Positions 27,480-37,930 of a DNA stretch of 64,000 nt are shown one piece after another. Position 1 is the stretch's first letter. Every line of letters starts with the position of its first letter. A model generated the notes under the pieces. That model was not told the origin of the DNA, made no database searches, and saw only the letters and a program-made list of their open reading frames with translations. This DNA is from Lojkania enalia (taxonomy: Eukaryota; Ascomycota; Dothideomycetes; Pleosporales): assembly GCA_010094045.1 (NCBI GenBank), contig ML986710.1, positions 62,001-126,000 on the forward strand. The letters are read 5' to 3'. The translations under genes and the position numbers were made by a program.

Positions 27480-30327
27480 CGATCGCTCGACTCAGCCAGA
27501 GCAGTTACAATACGCATTGAAAGGATGCATCCGCGTTCTTGAAACCTTGAACGACATATTAAACTGAGTTGGTCCCGAACGTAGTGACTCTGCAGGATTG
27601 AAGGTATTAAAAGGTCTAAGAAGTGTCAACGGTGAAGTACAAGCAAAAGAGTGTAAGGCTAAGCTTGAGAGTTACAAACCCACTCTGACACTTTACCTGT
27701 GTTTATACTTCTGACGCATGTGATTGTTAATTCTCTAAGTTACCACCATCTCTCAGGATTAGGGCAAGCCAAATTTGTTGTTCATAAAGATCTTCTCCAA
27801 GCCATCGGCAGAATTTAAAAAGAGGGAGGTCAGGGTACTAGCGTTGTAGTCTTGCTTGGACTAAGTGGGCAAGTCAAAGCCAGTCTAGCTCTAGAATATT
27901 GCAGAAGAGAAATGTCGAGGAAACTTCAAGATGATTCTGGGGATAAACAGCATTTAAGAAGTCTCTATTTGGCATCGCTTTGTAGAGATTTTTAGGAACA
28001 TTGTCGCATTGACCGGCGAACAACGAGAATTTCCAAATTTCGACGCACAACTTACCTTTCTACACAGCCTTATCGGGAGCGGGAGTGCACCTTGGCTATT
28101 TTTGTTCGACAATTATGGCTGGCCCCAGAAAATAAGGAATATACTCAAATACACACCAGACGTATCCAACGGGGCAGTGATAATGACGACTCGTCATGGA
28201 AACGTCGCTTTGTTGGGAACATTGATTTCCGTTTCCGGAATGAACGAAGCTGATGCGGTTGAACATCTCTTGTAGTATACTGGTCATGCTCGTATTATAA
28301 ATAATTTAGCACAAGCTAGGATTATGGTCAAAGTGCTTGGATATTTACCATTGAAAATTGATTAGAGTGTCGCGTATTAGGGAGCATCAATTGCTGAGGC
28401 AAGCATTGATGTATTGAAGGAGGTTAAGTGGCCTGCCTGGCCAGAGGCTGGCAGTGGCGAGATTATATAGGCTTGATAACAGGCCAACTATAATAGGATA
28501 GTAGAAGCACGTGACACAGAGTGCAGCGTACATACGCAGCCGGGAGATCACCCCGAGGAGTTTCTGGATCATTACAAAACACGAAAGAAAAAAATTTTTT
28601 TTTTATATTTTTGTTTCCTAAAACAGATCCCTTCAATTGGGGATTATCAATGATCTTTAGGAGAAAATGAAGCCGAGGTCCCTTCCAGATTTTTCATGAC
28701 CTGGGAGACGTCCTTCCTCCAGGCTCAAGAGCATAGCCCCATAGGCGACGTCTTGATTATTTTCTTAACGTCCTCGCATTCTTTCTTCCCCTACAAATCC
28801 GGATGGAGATATTCCAAGCTTACTATGATCCATCAAATGCTGTAGGTACTACACTCCCGTCCTGGATTCAGAGCTTTTGGGACAGATCGGGTTGGGACAA
28901 GTATGAGTATCAGAGGTTGCCGTGACCTTTGCTGATTTGTCACTTGTGAGTTATAGTGAAAAGTATACGGAGGACACTGAGCAATCACAAGACGACACTG
29001 GTTTCTGTACTCTTTCATTTGATTCACCGGTTCGCGACTGGATTCTGCGAAAGACTTCCTAAGTATGAGAGACGCAAGTATAGCATTGAGAAAGTAGCTA
29101 TTATGGGACATTATATTGTCTCGGGGAGTATTGAGTACTGAAATTAGTGTCTAAAGATTCGTCTCCAAGCGCTATCTCATGCCAACGCTACATTAGAACC
29201 ACAGTAAAAGTATCCAAGTTACTAATCTGCTACTGACTGTGGGATATTGCGAAAGACCTCTCACGTGATATACACTTTCTATGCCGACAATAGGAGGTAC
29301 GATGAGGCGGAGAAAATCTGCAAAGAACTGCTCACGGTAGGTCGAAAGATTCAACTAGGACGAAAGTTATATCAACCGAACTTCGGCTAACCAATATTTT
29401 TCTTCTACAAGGACTGCACAACGAAGTTTGAGAAACAATCTCCCAGCTTCTCAGATCGCCTGCGGAAGAGCCAAACGAAGAGACCAAGGTTCGCATAATG
29501 AAGAACTTGGTTCGGTCTTATTTCAAGCATAGTAGATACAACAAACCTGCCACTTTATATCAATATACTTTGGATCAGCAAGCTAGCTTTCTTCTCAACG
29601 GCCATCGTGATGTATTGAATACGAAGGAGCATCTTGCGCAAGTATATCGCAATCAAGATCTCCACCTTGAAGTAGTCGATCTCTACCAAAGCGTCTTTTA
29701 GACTTCCCAAGGGGCTAGTCTTGAAAACCATCTAGACGCATTAAATTGTATAGTTACCTTGCTAGTACTTATCGAGCCCAGGCACGGTATGAGACTGCCA
29801 TGCAGCTCTATGGATAAGCGAGCCAAAGGGTCACCGTGGAACCCCATGCCGACCATCCGACCGCATTGTCAACCAAAATTTTTGTGGCAATCAATCTCAG
29901 AGAATTGCAGCGAAACGAGGTTGCAGAAGATGCATTTCGAGACATCATTGAACGCTCTGTCAAGGGCCTCGGTCTTCTTCACCCTGATACAAACTAGATA
30001 AGAGCCTGGTACAGGCCTATCGAGATACTTTTCGAAAGAGCTGTAGCTAGAGATACGGAAGCATTAGATGAAGTGCATCGCGATTGTACTGAAACCACAA
30101 AGGCTCTTGCAAACGTTTATAGATCGCAAGGAAGGATTAAAGGAGCTCAGAAGCTCGAGAGCCATGGAAATGCTGGCGAGGATATCTTGGACTAGCGGCT
30201 AGGTCGACTGATAGGTTACCGCATGGCCTCGACTGAGACTTTAGTGGCCTCAGAGGCGGCCGACTTGGACACAGGATTGCTACCTTACTCTAGTGTTTGT
30301 GATCTGTTTCCGGAATACTCCGAATAG
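27480..30327 (+). pseudogene. decayed NLR gene (Helo-like N-domain, NB-ARC, TPR)
   Basis: Pieces in changing frames, with many stops, follow the order of a fungal NLR, a STAND protein of non-self recognition. About 27,510-27,700: helical segment (LQYALKGCIRVLETLNDIL), similar to Helo-like N-domains. About 27,840-27,920: P-loop region VVLLGLSGQVKASLALEYCR, where the Walker A glycine and Lys-Thr/Ser are lost (GQVKA). 28009-28275: WLFLFDNYG (Walker B), VIMTTRHGN and ISVSGM. About 28,330: VLGYLPL, then a 149-bp LTR-like insertion (28368-28516), after which the NB-ARC sequence resumes (SREITPEEFLDHY). About 29,020: LSFDSPVRDWI, the usual link to the repeats. About 29,280-30,150: TPR-like units (YADNRRYDEAEKICKELL, LAQVYRNQDLHLEVVDLYQ, LANVYRSQGRIKGAQKLE). 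Clearly a pseudogene. Confidence 0.75.
28368..28516 (+). mobile_element. solo-LTR-like element, family A copy 3, inside the NLR pseudogene
   Basis: A 149-bp copy from TGTCGCG to GTGACA. The flanks are TAGAG (28363-28367) and CAGAG (28517-28521), a 4 of 5 match to a target duplication. It splits the NB-ARC region: coding-like sequence ends with VLGYLPLKID before it and resumes with AAYIRSREITPEEF after it. Confidence 0.8.
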
Positions 30328-30973
30328 AGCGAGCAGGAGTAAAATACTAGAACGTTAGACGACGCTTTGCATTGCATTTTGTTAACAATGACTAAATGAT
30401 GTCCCTGTTCGAGGGATAGACTGTTTATGAATCATGTTAGTTATTGGCACTTTTCCTAATTTCTCTAGCCTTGTCATACGTAATGTGGGACGCGGAGTAC
30501 GAAGGATGGACGTGGTCATTGAACTTGCGTCTATTTCCTAAACGAGCTAAAAAATGGGGCTTCCATTTTGACCAAAGTGAAATAGCTATAGCCCAACAAA
30601 TTTCGTACTATTTTAGACAGCCTAGAGTCCACTAAATGTTATTGTGGGTTTGAATAAAAAACTTTTAAGCGTCTATAGCATTCTATAGAGGGCCTCACAA
30701 GGCCGTTTTCAACATAAGGCAGCACAGCCTCCACCATTGCGGCAATGTGGGGTATGAGATCGGACGATTTTATCTGGGGGCCAAATTCATTCCTAAAAAA
30801 GTTACATGCATTATGCACAGGAACACCCTCTTATGGATTCATCATCAGATTTTTCTGGCCCTTTCAGCCTTGTGGGCACCAGGCTGAGGGCTGCAGTGGG
30901 TATAAGAGAGTTCATAGCTTTACGTTCAATAACAAGATCAAGAAACATTCAACCATTCTAGTGTACCGGTGTA

Positions 30974-32947
30974 ATGGCTACATCTAGTTCGACAGCACTG
31001 ACATCAGAGTCGTCGCATGGCTCTGAGGCGGTTGGGAATGCTGCCTCCCAAGCAGAGTTCGTTGGACAGCCATATTTTCGGCGCCTTCGAAGCCTAGAGC
31101 ATGCCTTTCCAACATTAAAGGGGTTCCTAGTGAAGATCAAAAATGCCGACGAGGGTCGCAAATTAGTGCAGAATTACTACCGTATCCAACACGAGCGGAG
31201 TCCTGGTAGATGTTACGGCCTGCAGTTCGAGGACGACCAAGCATCTTTGATTGAAGGATTTCCAAACGGTTTTGGAAGCCCACAAGCACTCCGAGAGTAC
31301 CTGGAAGCCCACCCTGCAAAGGAAAGTCATGAGCAAAAGCAACGAAGATTATTCATACTGGAAGATCTGGAGCCAGACTATGTTGACGCTCTGGGTGACC
31401 ATTTGGGGGTGGATCCGTTGGTCTTTAGCGAACAGATGAACACGTGGAACTTCACAGATTCTAGGTCAATTCCCCACCGTGGACTGCCTTCAATCTCGCT
31501 ACCAAACCAGTCCTTTACTTTGCGATATTATGAGATCCGAACATTGGATGACCCCTCATCCGTCAATCAGAAGAAATTCCAGATGACGTTTGCCATCAAT
31601 CGGCGTAGATATGAGAGATGGAGAGATATCGATCTGCCATCTTTCAGCAACTCCGTCGACAAAAGGCATGCCTTCATCCGACGATGCGCCTCATTCTGGA
31701 CATCTCAAGAAGAGATCGATTGTGCGCCTAAAGGCAATGCCGGAAAAAGAGGCAATGATAAACGAAATGATGATGCCTATCAAAAAGACACCGATGCACG
31801 AATGGGTCACGGGTGGGATGGTAAGCAACTCTGCTCTTCTCATTATCTATGTAAGCTTATCATCATAGCTGTAATCCTAGTCGATCCGGGAATGGCTGCC
31901 GCCAGCACGGGTCCGGGAAAGGATTATATCCTCCAAGACCCAAAGGAGTACCCAGACAGAGCACGTCTATGGAAAGCAGATACCTGGGATCAGCCGGGAA
32001 TTGTACATGCCATCGAGCATAATAGCTGGGCTTATCACGATGGTTGCCCCACCCTTGCACCGTTGCTGTTTTCACAAGTCAACTCCCGAGCACAAGATCG
32101 GATGCAGAAATTCCGCACACAGCGTGACCTGGCAAGCCCTCTTGATGAGCTTGTATTTTACTGGGTCAAAGTTGCCTCGAGTGATCTCATCAAAGAGGCT
32201 TGGAAGGATTCTTCTAACGTAGCCTACTATCTTCTTAAATACATCGCTCAGCATTGGACAAATCAACTCGAGCTCATCAACTGCACTGTGGCAAAGGGCG
32301 AATATTTTTCGGACGACTACCAGGCCAACATCGACGACAAACTTAGTGGGTCTCAGTGGAAGGCAGATCTTGTCAAGGTCAACGACATCACCAGGGACAT
32401 CAACTATATGCGTCGGCAAATGAACCACTTTTGGCGCGCAATGGTCCTAAACCTAGAACGCTTAGGTATCCAGCTGGGATGCGAGACAGTTGATGAGAGC
32501 CTTTCGCAAACTCTACGAGGAGCACAAAAGGATTTCCTCACCATTAATGCGAGGCTTGCGCCACTCCGAGAGCGGGTCGAAGCGTTGAATACGATTGCAA
32601 ATGACCTCTCCAATCTACGAGCGGCTTTCAAAGGCCTTCATGACGGCGATCTTAGTCTACGACTTAGCGTATTTGCCGCGATTGTCTTTCCATTTACGAT
32701 GGTTGCTAGTATTCTTAGTATGGGGGAGAATTTCTTACCCGGGAAGAAGCAGTTTTGGATATTTTGGGCTAGTAGTGTCCCATTTGTTTTCGTGTTCGCG
32801 ATACTCCTAGTATATGGTAGAAGGCCGGATCGAATTTTCTCGGATTTGAAGCGGTTTGTTAAACCTCCACCCGGACCGAATGGGATAGGAAATATCAAAA
32901 ATGAGAAGGTTACAAGAAAGGCGAACATTCAGTCTTCGGCTTGCTAA
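30974..32947 (+). CDS. CorA-like membrane protein
   Basis: Two exons (30974-31820 and 31869-32947) give 641 aa. The 48-nt intron (31821-31868, GT-AG) is a multiple of three, so the frame stays open through it; removing it restores the motif GWDAVILVDPG. The C-terminus has the two membrane segments of the CorA metal-ion transporter fold: SVFAAIVFPFTMVASILSM, then a short loop with GENFLPGKKQF, then FWASSVPFVFVFAILLVYG. The classical GMN triad after the first segment is replaced by SMGEN, as in many large fungal CorA-like proteins. A long soluble N-terminal region and a helical stretch before the membrane part are also typical. Ion transport is inferred from the fold and is uncertain. Confidence 0.8.
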   Translation: MATSSSTALTSESSHGSEAVGNAASQAEFVGQPYFRRLRSLEHAFPTLKGFLVKIKNADEGRKLVQNYYRIQHERSPGRCYGLQFEDDQASLIEGFPNGFGSPQALREYLEAHPAKESHEQKQRRLFILEDLEPDYVDALGDHLGVDPLVFSEQMNTWNFTDSRSIPHRGLPSISLPNQSFTLRYYEIRTLDDPSSVNQKKFQMTFAINRRRYERWRDIDLPSFSNSVDKRHAFIRRCASFWTSQEEIDCAPKGNAGKRGNDKRNDDAYQKDTDARMGHGWDGKQLCSSHYLCKLIIIAVILVDPGMAAASTGPGKDYILQDPKEYPDRARLWKADTWDQPGIVHAIEHNSWAYHDGCPTLAPLLFSQVNSRAQDRMQKFRTQRDLASPLDELVFYWVKVASSDLIKEAWKDSSNVAYYLLKYIAQHWTNQLELINCTVAKGEYFSDDYQANIDDKLSGSQWKADLVKVNDITRDINYMRRQMNHFWRAMVLNLERLGIQLGCETVDESLSQTLRGAQKDFLTINARLAPLRERVEALNTIANDLSNLRAAFKGLHDGDLSLRLSVFAAIVFPFTMVASILSMGENFLPGKKQFWIFWASSVPFVFVFAILLVYGRRPDRIFSDLKRFVKPPPGPNGIGNIKNEKVTRKANIQSSAC

Positions 32948-33250
32948 ATTGTGATTCTGAACTATAGAAAAAAGAGCAGTTGGGAATGTTACCGTTCGAG
33001 AATTTCCAGGGCAGTTTTGTCCAAAGAAATAGTACAGATCGTAAGAAGGAGATAGGAACCTTGATTTAAAAACGTGTAGTGCGTATGAGTAAGGTCGTGT
33101 CTGACAAAATTGACGATTTTTTTTTATCAGAAACAAGAAGGCTGACCTTGCTGCTAAAGCATGAAGGCTTATATAGGTGATAATTCCGGCTAACATTTTT
33201 CATGGGCAGCCTTTACGAGGCCTTAAGCTAGCAACCTCGCAGAGATATTT
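32948..33250. other. intergenic, 3' side of the CorA-like gene
   Basis: Nothing coding recognised up to the LTR-like element. Confidence 0.4.
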
Positions 33251-33410
33251 TGTAAGTAGGAGGGGGTGGAGGCTGTATAGAGTGGTATAGATAGATGTAT
33301 TGATGAGGTCCCTTGACCTCTCGGTCAAGGTACGGCGGGGGAATATATAGTACATAAGACTGCTTAGTCAAGGGCTGCACAGCTGACCAGGCACGTGACC
33401 TGAGCTTACA
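33251..33410 (+). mobile_element. solo-LTR-like element, family B copy 3
   Basis: A 160-bp element with ends TGTAAG...CTTACA, flanked by a perfect 5-bp duplication TATTT (33246-33250 and 33411-33415). It contains GAATATATAGTACAT and CACGTGACC. It lies between the CorA-like and HET genes and may contribute to the promoter of the latter. Confidence 0.85.
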
Positions 33411-33746
33411 TATTTTCTATTCAACTGCTTGTCAAAGACAAGATTATATTGATGAATAAGTACGAAAACTTGAGATTTGAAGCTAATGAACATCGCCACG
33501 GGCCATATAGACAATTACCGCAAATTTGCAGGGATTATCATGCAAAGCACTATATCAGGGGAATTCTCAGCCCGCCACCTTTCCACCTCAAAATTAGCAA
33601 CTATCAGCTACCAATCTTATCATGCCAGCTGTATTGGCCAAACGCTTCCTCGCAGCTCGCTTGATCCACAGAATACTCTTAACTATGTTCTCACTAACTA
33701 GGCTAACTGTCTAAGTTTTCATGAAGGTTTTGGTAAATGAATTACA

Positions 33747-35906
33747 ATGTTCAATTCAAGCCCCAGAGTTCTTCTAACACCTCGCAATCTCCGGTATTCT
33801 CGCATTGCCGCGCAACGCTTTGCAACCAACCCGCCCGCGACCAAATCGATTAAATGGAGGCGGACGAAAGCATTGATTAACTGCGCTAAAGTTTTTGGAA
33901 TTCTTTACGCAGTATTCTACCTTCCTAATCCTTTACGATCTATTATTTACGATCCCCTGGAAGAGCACGGAATCCTTGATGCCATCACGGAAAACACCAT
34001 ATTCCAAATAATCCGTCAACCAGTGGTGATTAAAGACGAACGGGCTACTTTGGGTTCGGTATACCGTCCGATCACTGAGCCGAAAGAGATCCGACTTATT
34101 GTGCTTGAACCCGGCCGCAGAACAGACCCGATTTCCTGCAGACTTATCCATGTTCCCTTATCTTGGCGTACTCGGTATGAGGCATTATCGTACAGCTGGG
34201 GTGATCAGAATAACCGAGCATCCGTTATATGTGACGGGCAGATTATTTCTGTAACTGCCAATCTGCACTCTGCTCTTCTCGATCTGCGATACACCGATCG
34301 ACAGCGTGTTATATGGGCCGATTGCATATGCATCAATCAGAATGATCTTGAAGAAAAGAGCGCCCAATTTCAGTTAATGGGGCAGATCTATGCTGGCGCA
34401 CGACGTACTATTGTCTGGCTAGGCGAAACATCTGACAATGTCAAGGGAGCACTCTCAACACTTCAAAATGTATACCCGTGGGTAATGCTGTATGCCCCAT
34501 TTGAGTTGCTATTTGAAGTGGTACCATTGTTACAACCCTTTGCACCCAAGTGGATATCCCAACCACATCTTCCAGAATCCGCAAATTGGAATGCAGTAAA
34601 CCGGCTACTAGAACTTCCGTGGTTCCGACGTACGTGGATTGTTCAAGAAGTAATTCTGTCCAAGTATGCAGTCGTTGTATGTGGACAGGAGACAATCAAT
34701 TTCCAGAAACTTCTTGCTACGGTGCGTAGCCTCCAATATATCACAGTCAACCACGGACAGCGCTTTCCTATTATTGAAGTGCAGAACGAGACTGTGAGGG
34801 CTACTACAGTCGGTCTTTACATGATTCAGAAAGTACGCGAAAATTTACGCAGCGGTCCTTGGCTGCTTGGAAGGTCTCGCAAATATACTTCAACTTTGGT
34901 CGATATGGTACATGAAACGCGAGGGTTTCAATGCTCCGAGCCAAAAGATCGGATCTATGCGATTATCAATGTAACTACTGACGAAAGTCCTGTAAGACGA
35001 GGCCTTATACCGGACTACCGGCTTGATGTAGGTGAAGTGTATCGGAGATTCGTGGTCTGGGATATCCAGAAGAATCACAGCTTGTCCACACTTTCATTCA
35101 TCTCTGACAAATCGAATACCACTTTTGAATTACCGTCATGGGTTCCAGATTTCTCAAATGCTAATCACGAATACTTTTTACCGGATTATTACTTCACGTT
35201 CAACGCAACTCCACGGTGTCGGCCGGAGGCGCGTATATCGGAGGATGGGAAAATTCTCACATTGAAAGGCAAACGAATTGATACCGTGCGAAGAGTTGCG
35301 CGCATGGAATATCCAGGCCAATTGTCGAGATCAAAAGAGGGTATATTGAACAAGGAAATAGTAAAAGGACAACGGCAATGGCTACGGGAGTGCTTCGACA
35401 TCGCAATAGAGAATCACACAGCGGACAACAATGCTCTTATTCAATCATTTCCATATTGGAAGTCGCAGACATGTGGTATGACTAATCAACGCTTCCAGCA
35501 GTTTTGGCGCACCATGATCTGGGGTCATAACCACCATGGATCCAAAGCTAGCGCGCTGTATGGGACGTACTTCCGAAGTTACGGAGCGTTTATTCACGCG
35601 AATTTGGAGGATGAGAAAGTCTTGAAGGAGGGTGGTGTCATGCAGTTGTTAATCGAGGCTTGTTTTACAGTTATGCTCCGTTATCGGAGATTCTGTTCGA
35701 CTGAGAATGGATCAATTGGTTGGGTACCTCGAGGAACGCAAGAGGGTGACGAGATTTGTGTTCTATACGGTGGGAAAGTTCCGGTTGTGCTTCGGCCGCG
35801 AGATCAAGGGTATGAATTAATTGGAGATGCGTATATCTATCAGTTGATGAATGGAGAAGCTCTGCTAATGGACCATATACCGGATGATGATTTGTCTTTA
35901 TTATAG
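33747..35906 (+). CDS. HET-domain protein with mitochondrial-type N-terminus
   Basis: Single-exon gene for 719 aa. The HET domain (about residues 143-300) shows YEALSYSWGD, VIWADCICINQND, AQFQLMGQIYAGARRTIVWLGE and, further on, LLELPWFRRTWIVQEV; this domain triggers cell death in vegetative incompatibility. A second conserved block, RGFQCSEPKDRIYAI, comes later. The N-terminus is unusual for the family: a run rich in Arg, Ser and Ala without acidic residues (residues 1-35), followed by a hydrophobic segment (about 41-60, KALINCAKVFGILYAVFYL). This is what a mitochondrial presequence plus membrane anchor looks like. Start ATG at 33747 is the first in frame. It lies about 3.4 kb from an NLR remnant, in keeping with a non-self recognition region. 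Confidence 0.88.
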   Translation: MFNSSPRVLLTPRNLRYSRIAAQRFATNPPATKSIKWRRTKALINCAKVFGILYAVFYLPNPLRSIIYDPLEEHGILDAITENTIFQIIRQPVVIKDERATLGSVYRPITEPKEIRLIVLEPGRRTDPISCRLIHVPLSWRTRYEALSYSWGDQNNRASVICDGQIISVTANLHSALLDLRYTDRQRVIWADCICINQNDLEEKSAQFQLMGQIYAGARRTIVWLGETSDNVKGALSTLQNVYPWVMLYAPFELLFEVVPLLQPFAPKWISQPHLPESANWNAVNRLLELPWFRRTWIVQEVILSKYAVVVCGQETINFQKLLATVRSLQYITVNHGQRFPIIEVQNETVRATTVGLYMIQKVRENLRSGPWLLGRSRKYTSTLVDMVHETRGFQCSEPKDRIYAIINVTTDESPVRRGLIPDYRLDVGEVYRRFVVWDIQKNHSLSTLSFISDKSNTTFELPSWVPDFSNANHEYFLPDYYFTFNATPRCRPEARISEDGKILTLKGKRIDTVRRVARMEYPGQLSRSKEGILNKEIVKGQRQWLRECFDIAIENHTADNNALIQSFPYWKSQTCGMTNQRFQQFWRTMIWGHNHHGSKASALYGTYFRSYGAFIHANLEDEKVLKEGGVMQLLIEACFTVMLRYRRFCSTENGSIGWVPRGTQEGDEICVLYGGKVPVVLRPRDQGYELIGDAYIYQLMNGEALLMDHIPDDDLSLL

Positions 35907-36793
35907 ATGAATTGGTGACTGCAATACTCTACCAACAACTAAAGAATGGGTATATAAGTTTTCAAGTACCTTAATAGATATTTGAAGCTAAGCTAAAACT
36001 ACATTGCGATTTTGCCTCTAAATGATGTCCTTGCTCTTGATTAAGTTGGGTTGACTAATTTGTGATGCTTTATGCATGTCACGTAATGTGTGCTGCTTGT
36101 GCCAGTCTTATAACACGAGCTTAAAAGATACCTTCAATAGTTTCTAAGTTGTTATTTCCCTTTGGATATATCTAATGAAGGGATCTCTGGATCCTCAGCT
36201 TAAGGAAAACATATGAGACAAAGTTATAAAACTCGCCAAGATAGTAGCCTCCATGATTATAAACGTAGCATTCGATCGAGTCACTTAGTATTGCTACACG
36301 CAGTAAGGCGTGGAGGAGGATAAGGCGGCCGATGGCATTCGGCTCTGCTCGGTAAAATTCACGCCCAGAAGCTAGAGGACATCGAGTACATGGTTCTAGA
36401 GTACAAGGAAGATAGAATAGGGAGAAAGCTTAGGGAACTAAGCCCGAGCGATTACGCACCACGGTCAAGGTAGATATATTCGCGACTTAACCAAGCTTCG
36501 CGCAACAATCATTTTATTGATGACAGCTGAGATAATTATTGAGCATCTAGACTTATTACTGCTTTTACGCTCGCTTTTCATTTCAAAAGTAAGTAATAGT
36601 AGGGTACTGCGGTTATGAAAACCAGTAGGATAGCTTCCTCCGAGCTCCGCGATATCTGCAATAGGACAATGGCAGATAACACATGACTCAAATGATCGCC
36701 GGAAAATCCACAAGCCACAGCAGCATATCCACGCCACTCTAGCCTATTCGCACTGTGTGCATTAGTAAATGTCGGATGCCGACTATGTAGACC
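35907..36793. other. intergenic, no gene seen
   Basis: No frame with a recognisable product on either strand. Confidence 0.4.
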
Positions 36794-36942
36794 TGTCGCG
36801 TATCAGGGAGCATCAATTGCTGAGGCAAATATTGATGTATTGAAGGAGGGTAAGTGGCCTGCTTCGGCAGAAGCTGGCGATGGTGAGACTATATAGGCCT
36901 GAAAACAGACCAACTATAATAGGATAGTAGAAACATGTGACA
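36794..36942 (+). mobile_element. solo-LTR-like element, family A copy 4
   Basis: A 149-bp copy from TGTCGCG to GTGACA with a perfect 5-bp duplication AGACC (36789-36793 and 36943-36947). By eye, one base differs from copy 2. Confidence 0.85.
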
Positions 36943-37930
36943 AGACCATCCACAATTTTTCACGGTTCTCTGGAGATGATGACTATCTTCATGAACCTTC
37001 ACTTTGAATGTATGGATGTTGAAGGGTCTTTGAAGTCATTGAACTTGTGAAGATTAACAGCTCGTCCTATACCTTTGGTCTACGAGTCGGGCACATAAAT
37101 AATAACCTTGGTCAGCCCAGTGAGCAGCTTTTAAGGACTAACGACGAGCCCATGGCTCATTGTTGGGTTACCGAGTTCGACGGCAGGCAGAATTTTACCT
37201 ACGAGAAACTTTATCTACTCAGAGTGAGCCTAGATATCAATTAACCCACTAGATCTAACCACGGTGAAAATAAGCTGATACCATTGACTTGCTGGGCCCC
37301 AGTTGTTCGGCGACAAAATAGGATACGGACTAACAGTAAATTGCCGAAATATTCTCAGGTTGGAGTAGCGAAGACGGTCATAGGAAGAAAGAAAAAGTAA
37401 CATTCTGTGTAGCAGGATACAATCGAGGACTGAGATCGATATGGCGGAACGGGAGATCAAGCTATATGTGGCTCCTTGACCTTCAACAGGTAATTGGCAA
37501 TTAACGTAGTCTCATCTGTCCTGATAGCTTACAAGAAAGGCTTCTATCTATCCCCAATTAGGAGCCGGCGGTCCAAGTATTGGATGGGATTATTTTTCTA
37601 CTAATCCCTAGCCGTTTATAGAATATGGCTTGTATAAGTCGATGAATACCAGCTTTCGATACAACATGCGGCGATTACGCTGGGAGAGCGATCGGCTGAC
37701 TTGACTTTTACCTTTCATGGCTTTCAATATCTAATGCAATGAAATTATTTTCTTCATGCTTTCAGTGTGGAGCTATCCAACCATACTCCGCCGATCACAC
37801 CAAAATTTAGGGGTACTACAGACAACCATGCAGGGAAATCTATACATCTTGATGCGTAAGTAGAAGTCCAATTCAACACATACTAAAGCATGATCAAGTA
37901 GTCCATATCCTGGAATTAGGGTCTGCAAAA
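36943..37930. other. intergenic, no gene seen
   Basis: Short frames only; this is the 3' side of the minus-strand tannase-family gene. Confidence 0.4.

Noticed and set aside
31821..31868. Coding reading of the 48-nt stretch in the CorA-like gene.
   Set aside because: It is open only because its length is a multiple of three. It has intron borders (GTAAGC...ATAG), and removing it restores the family motif.
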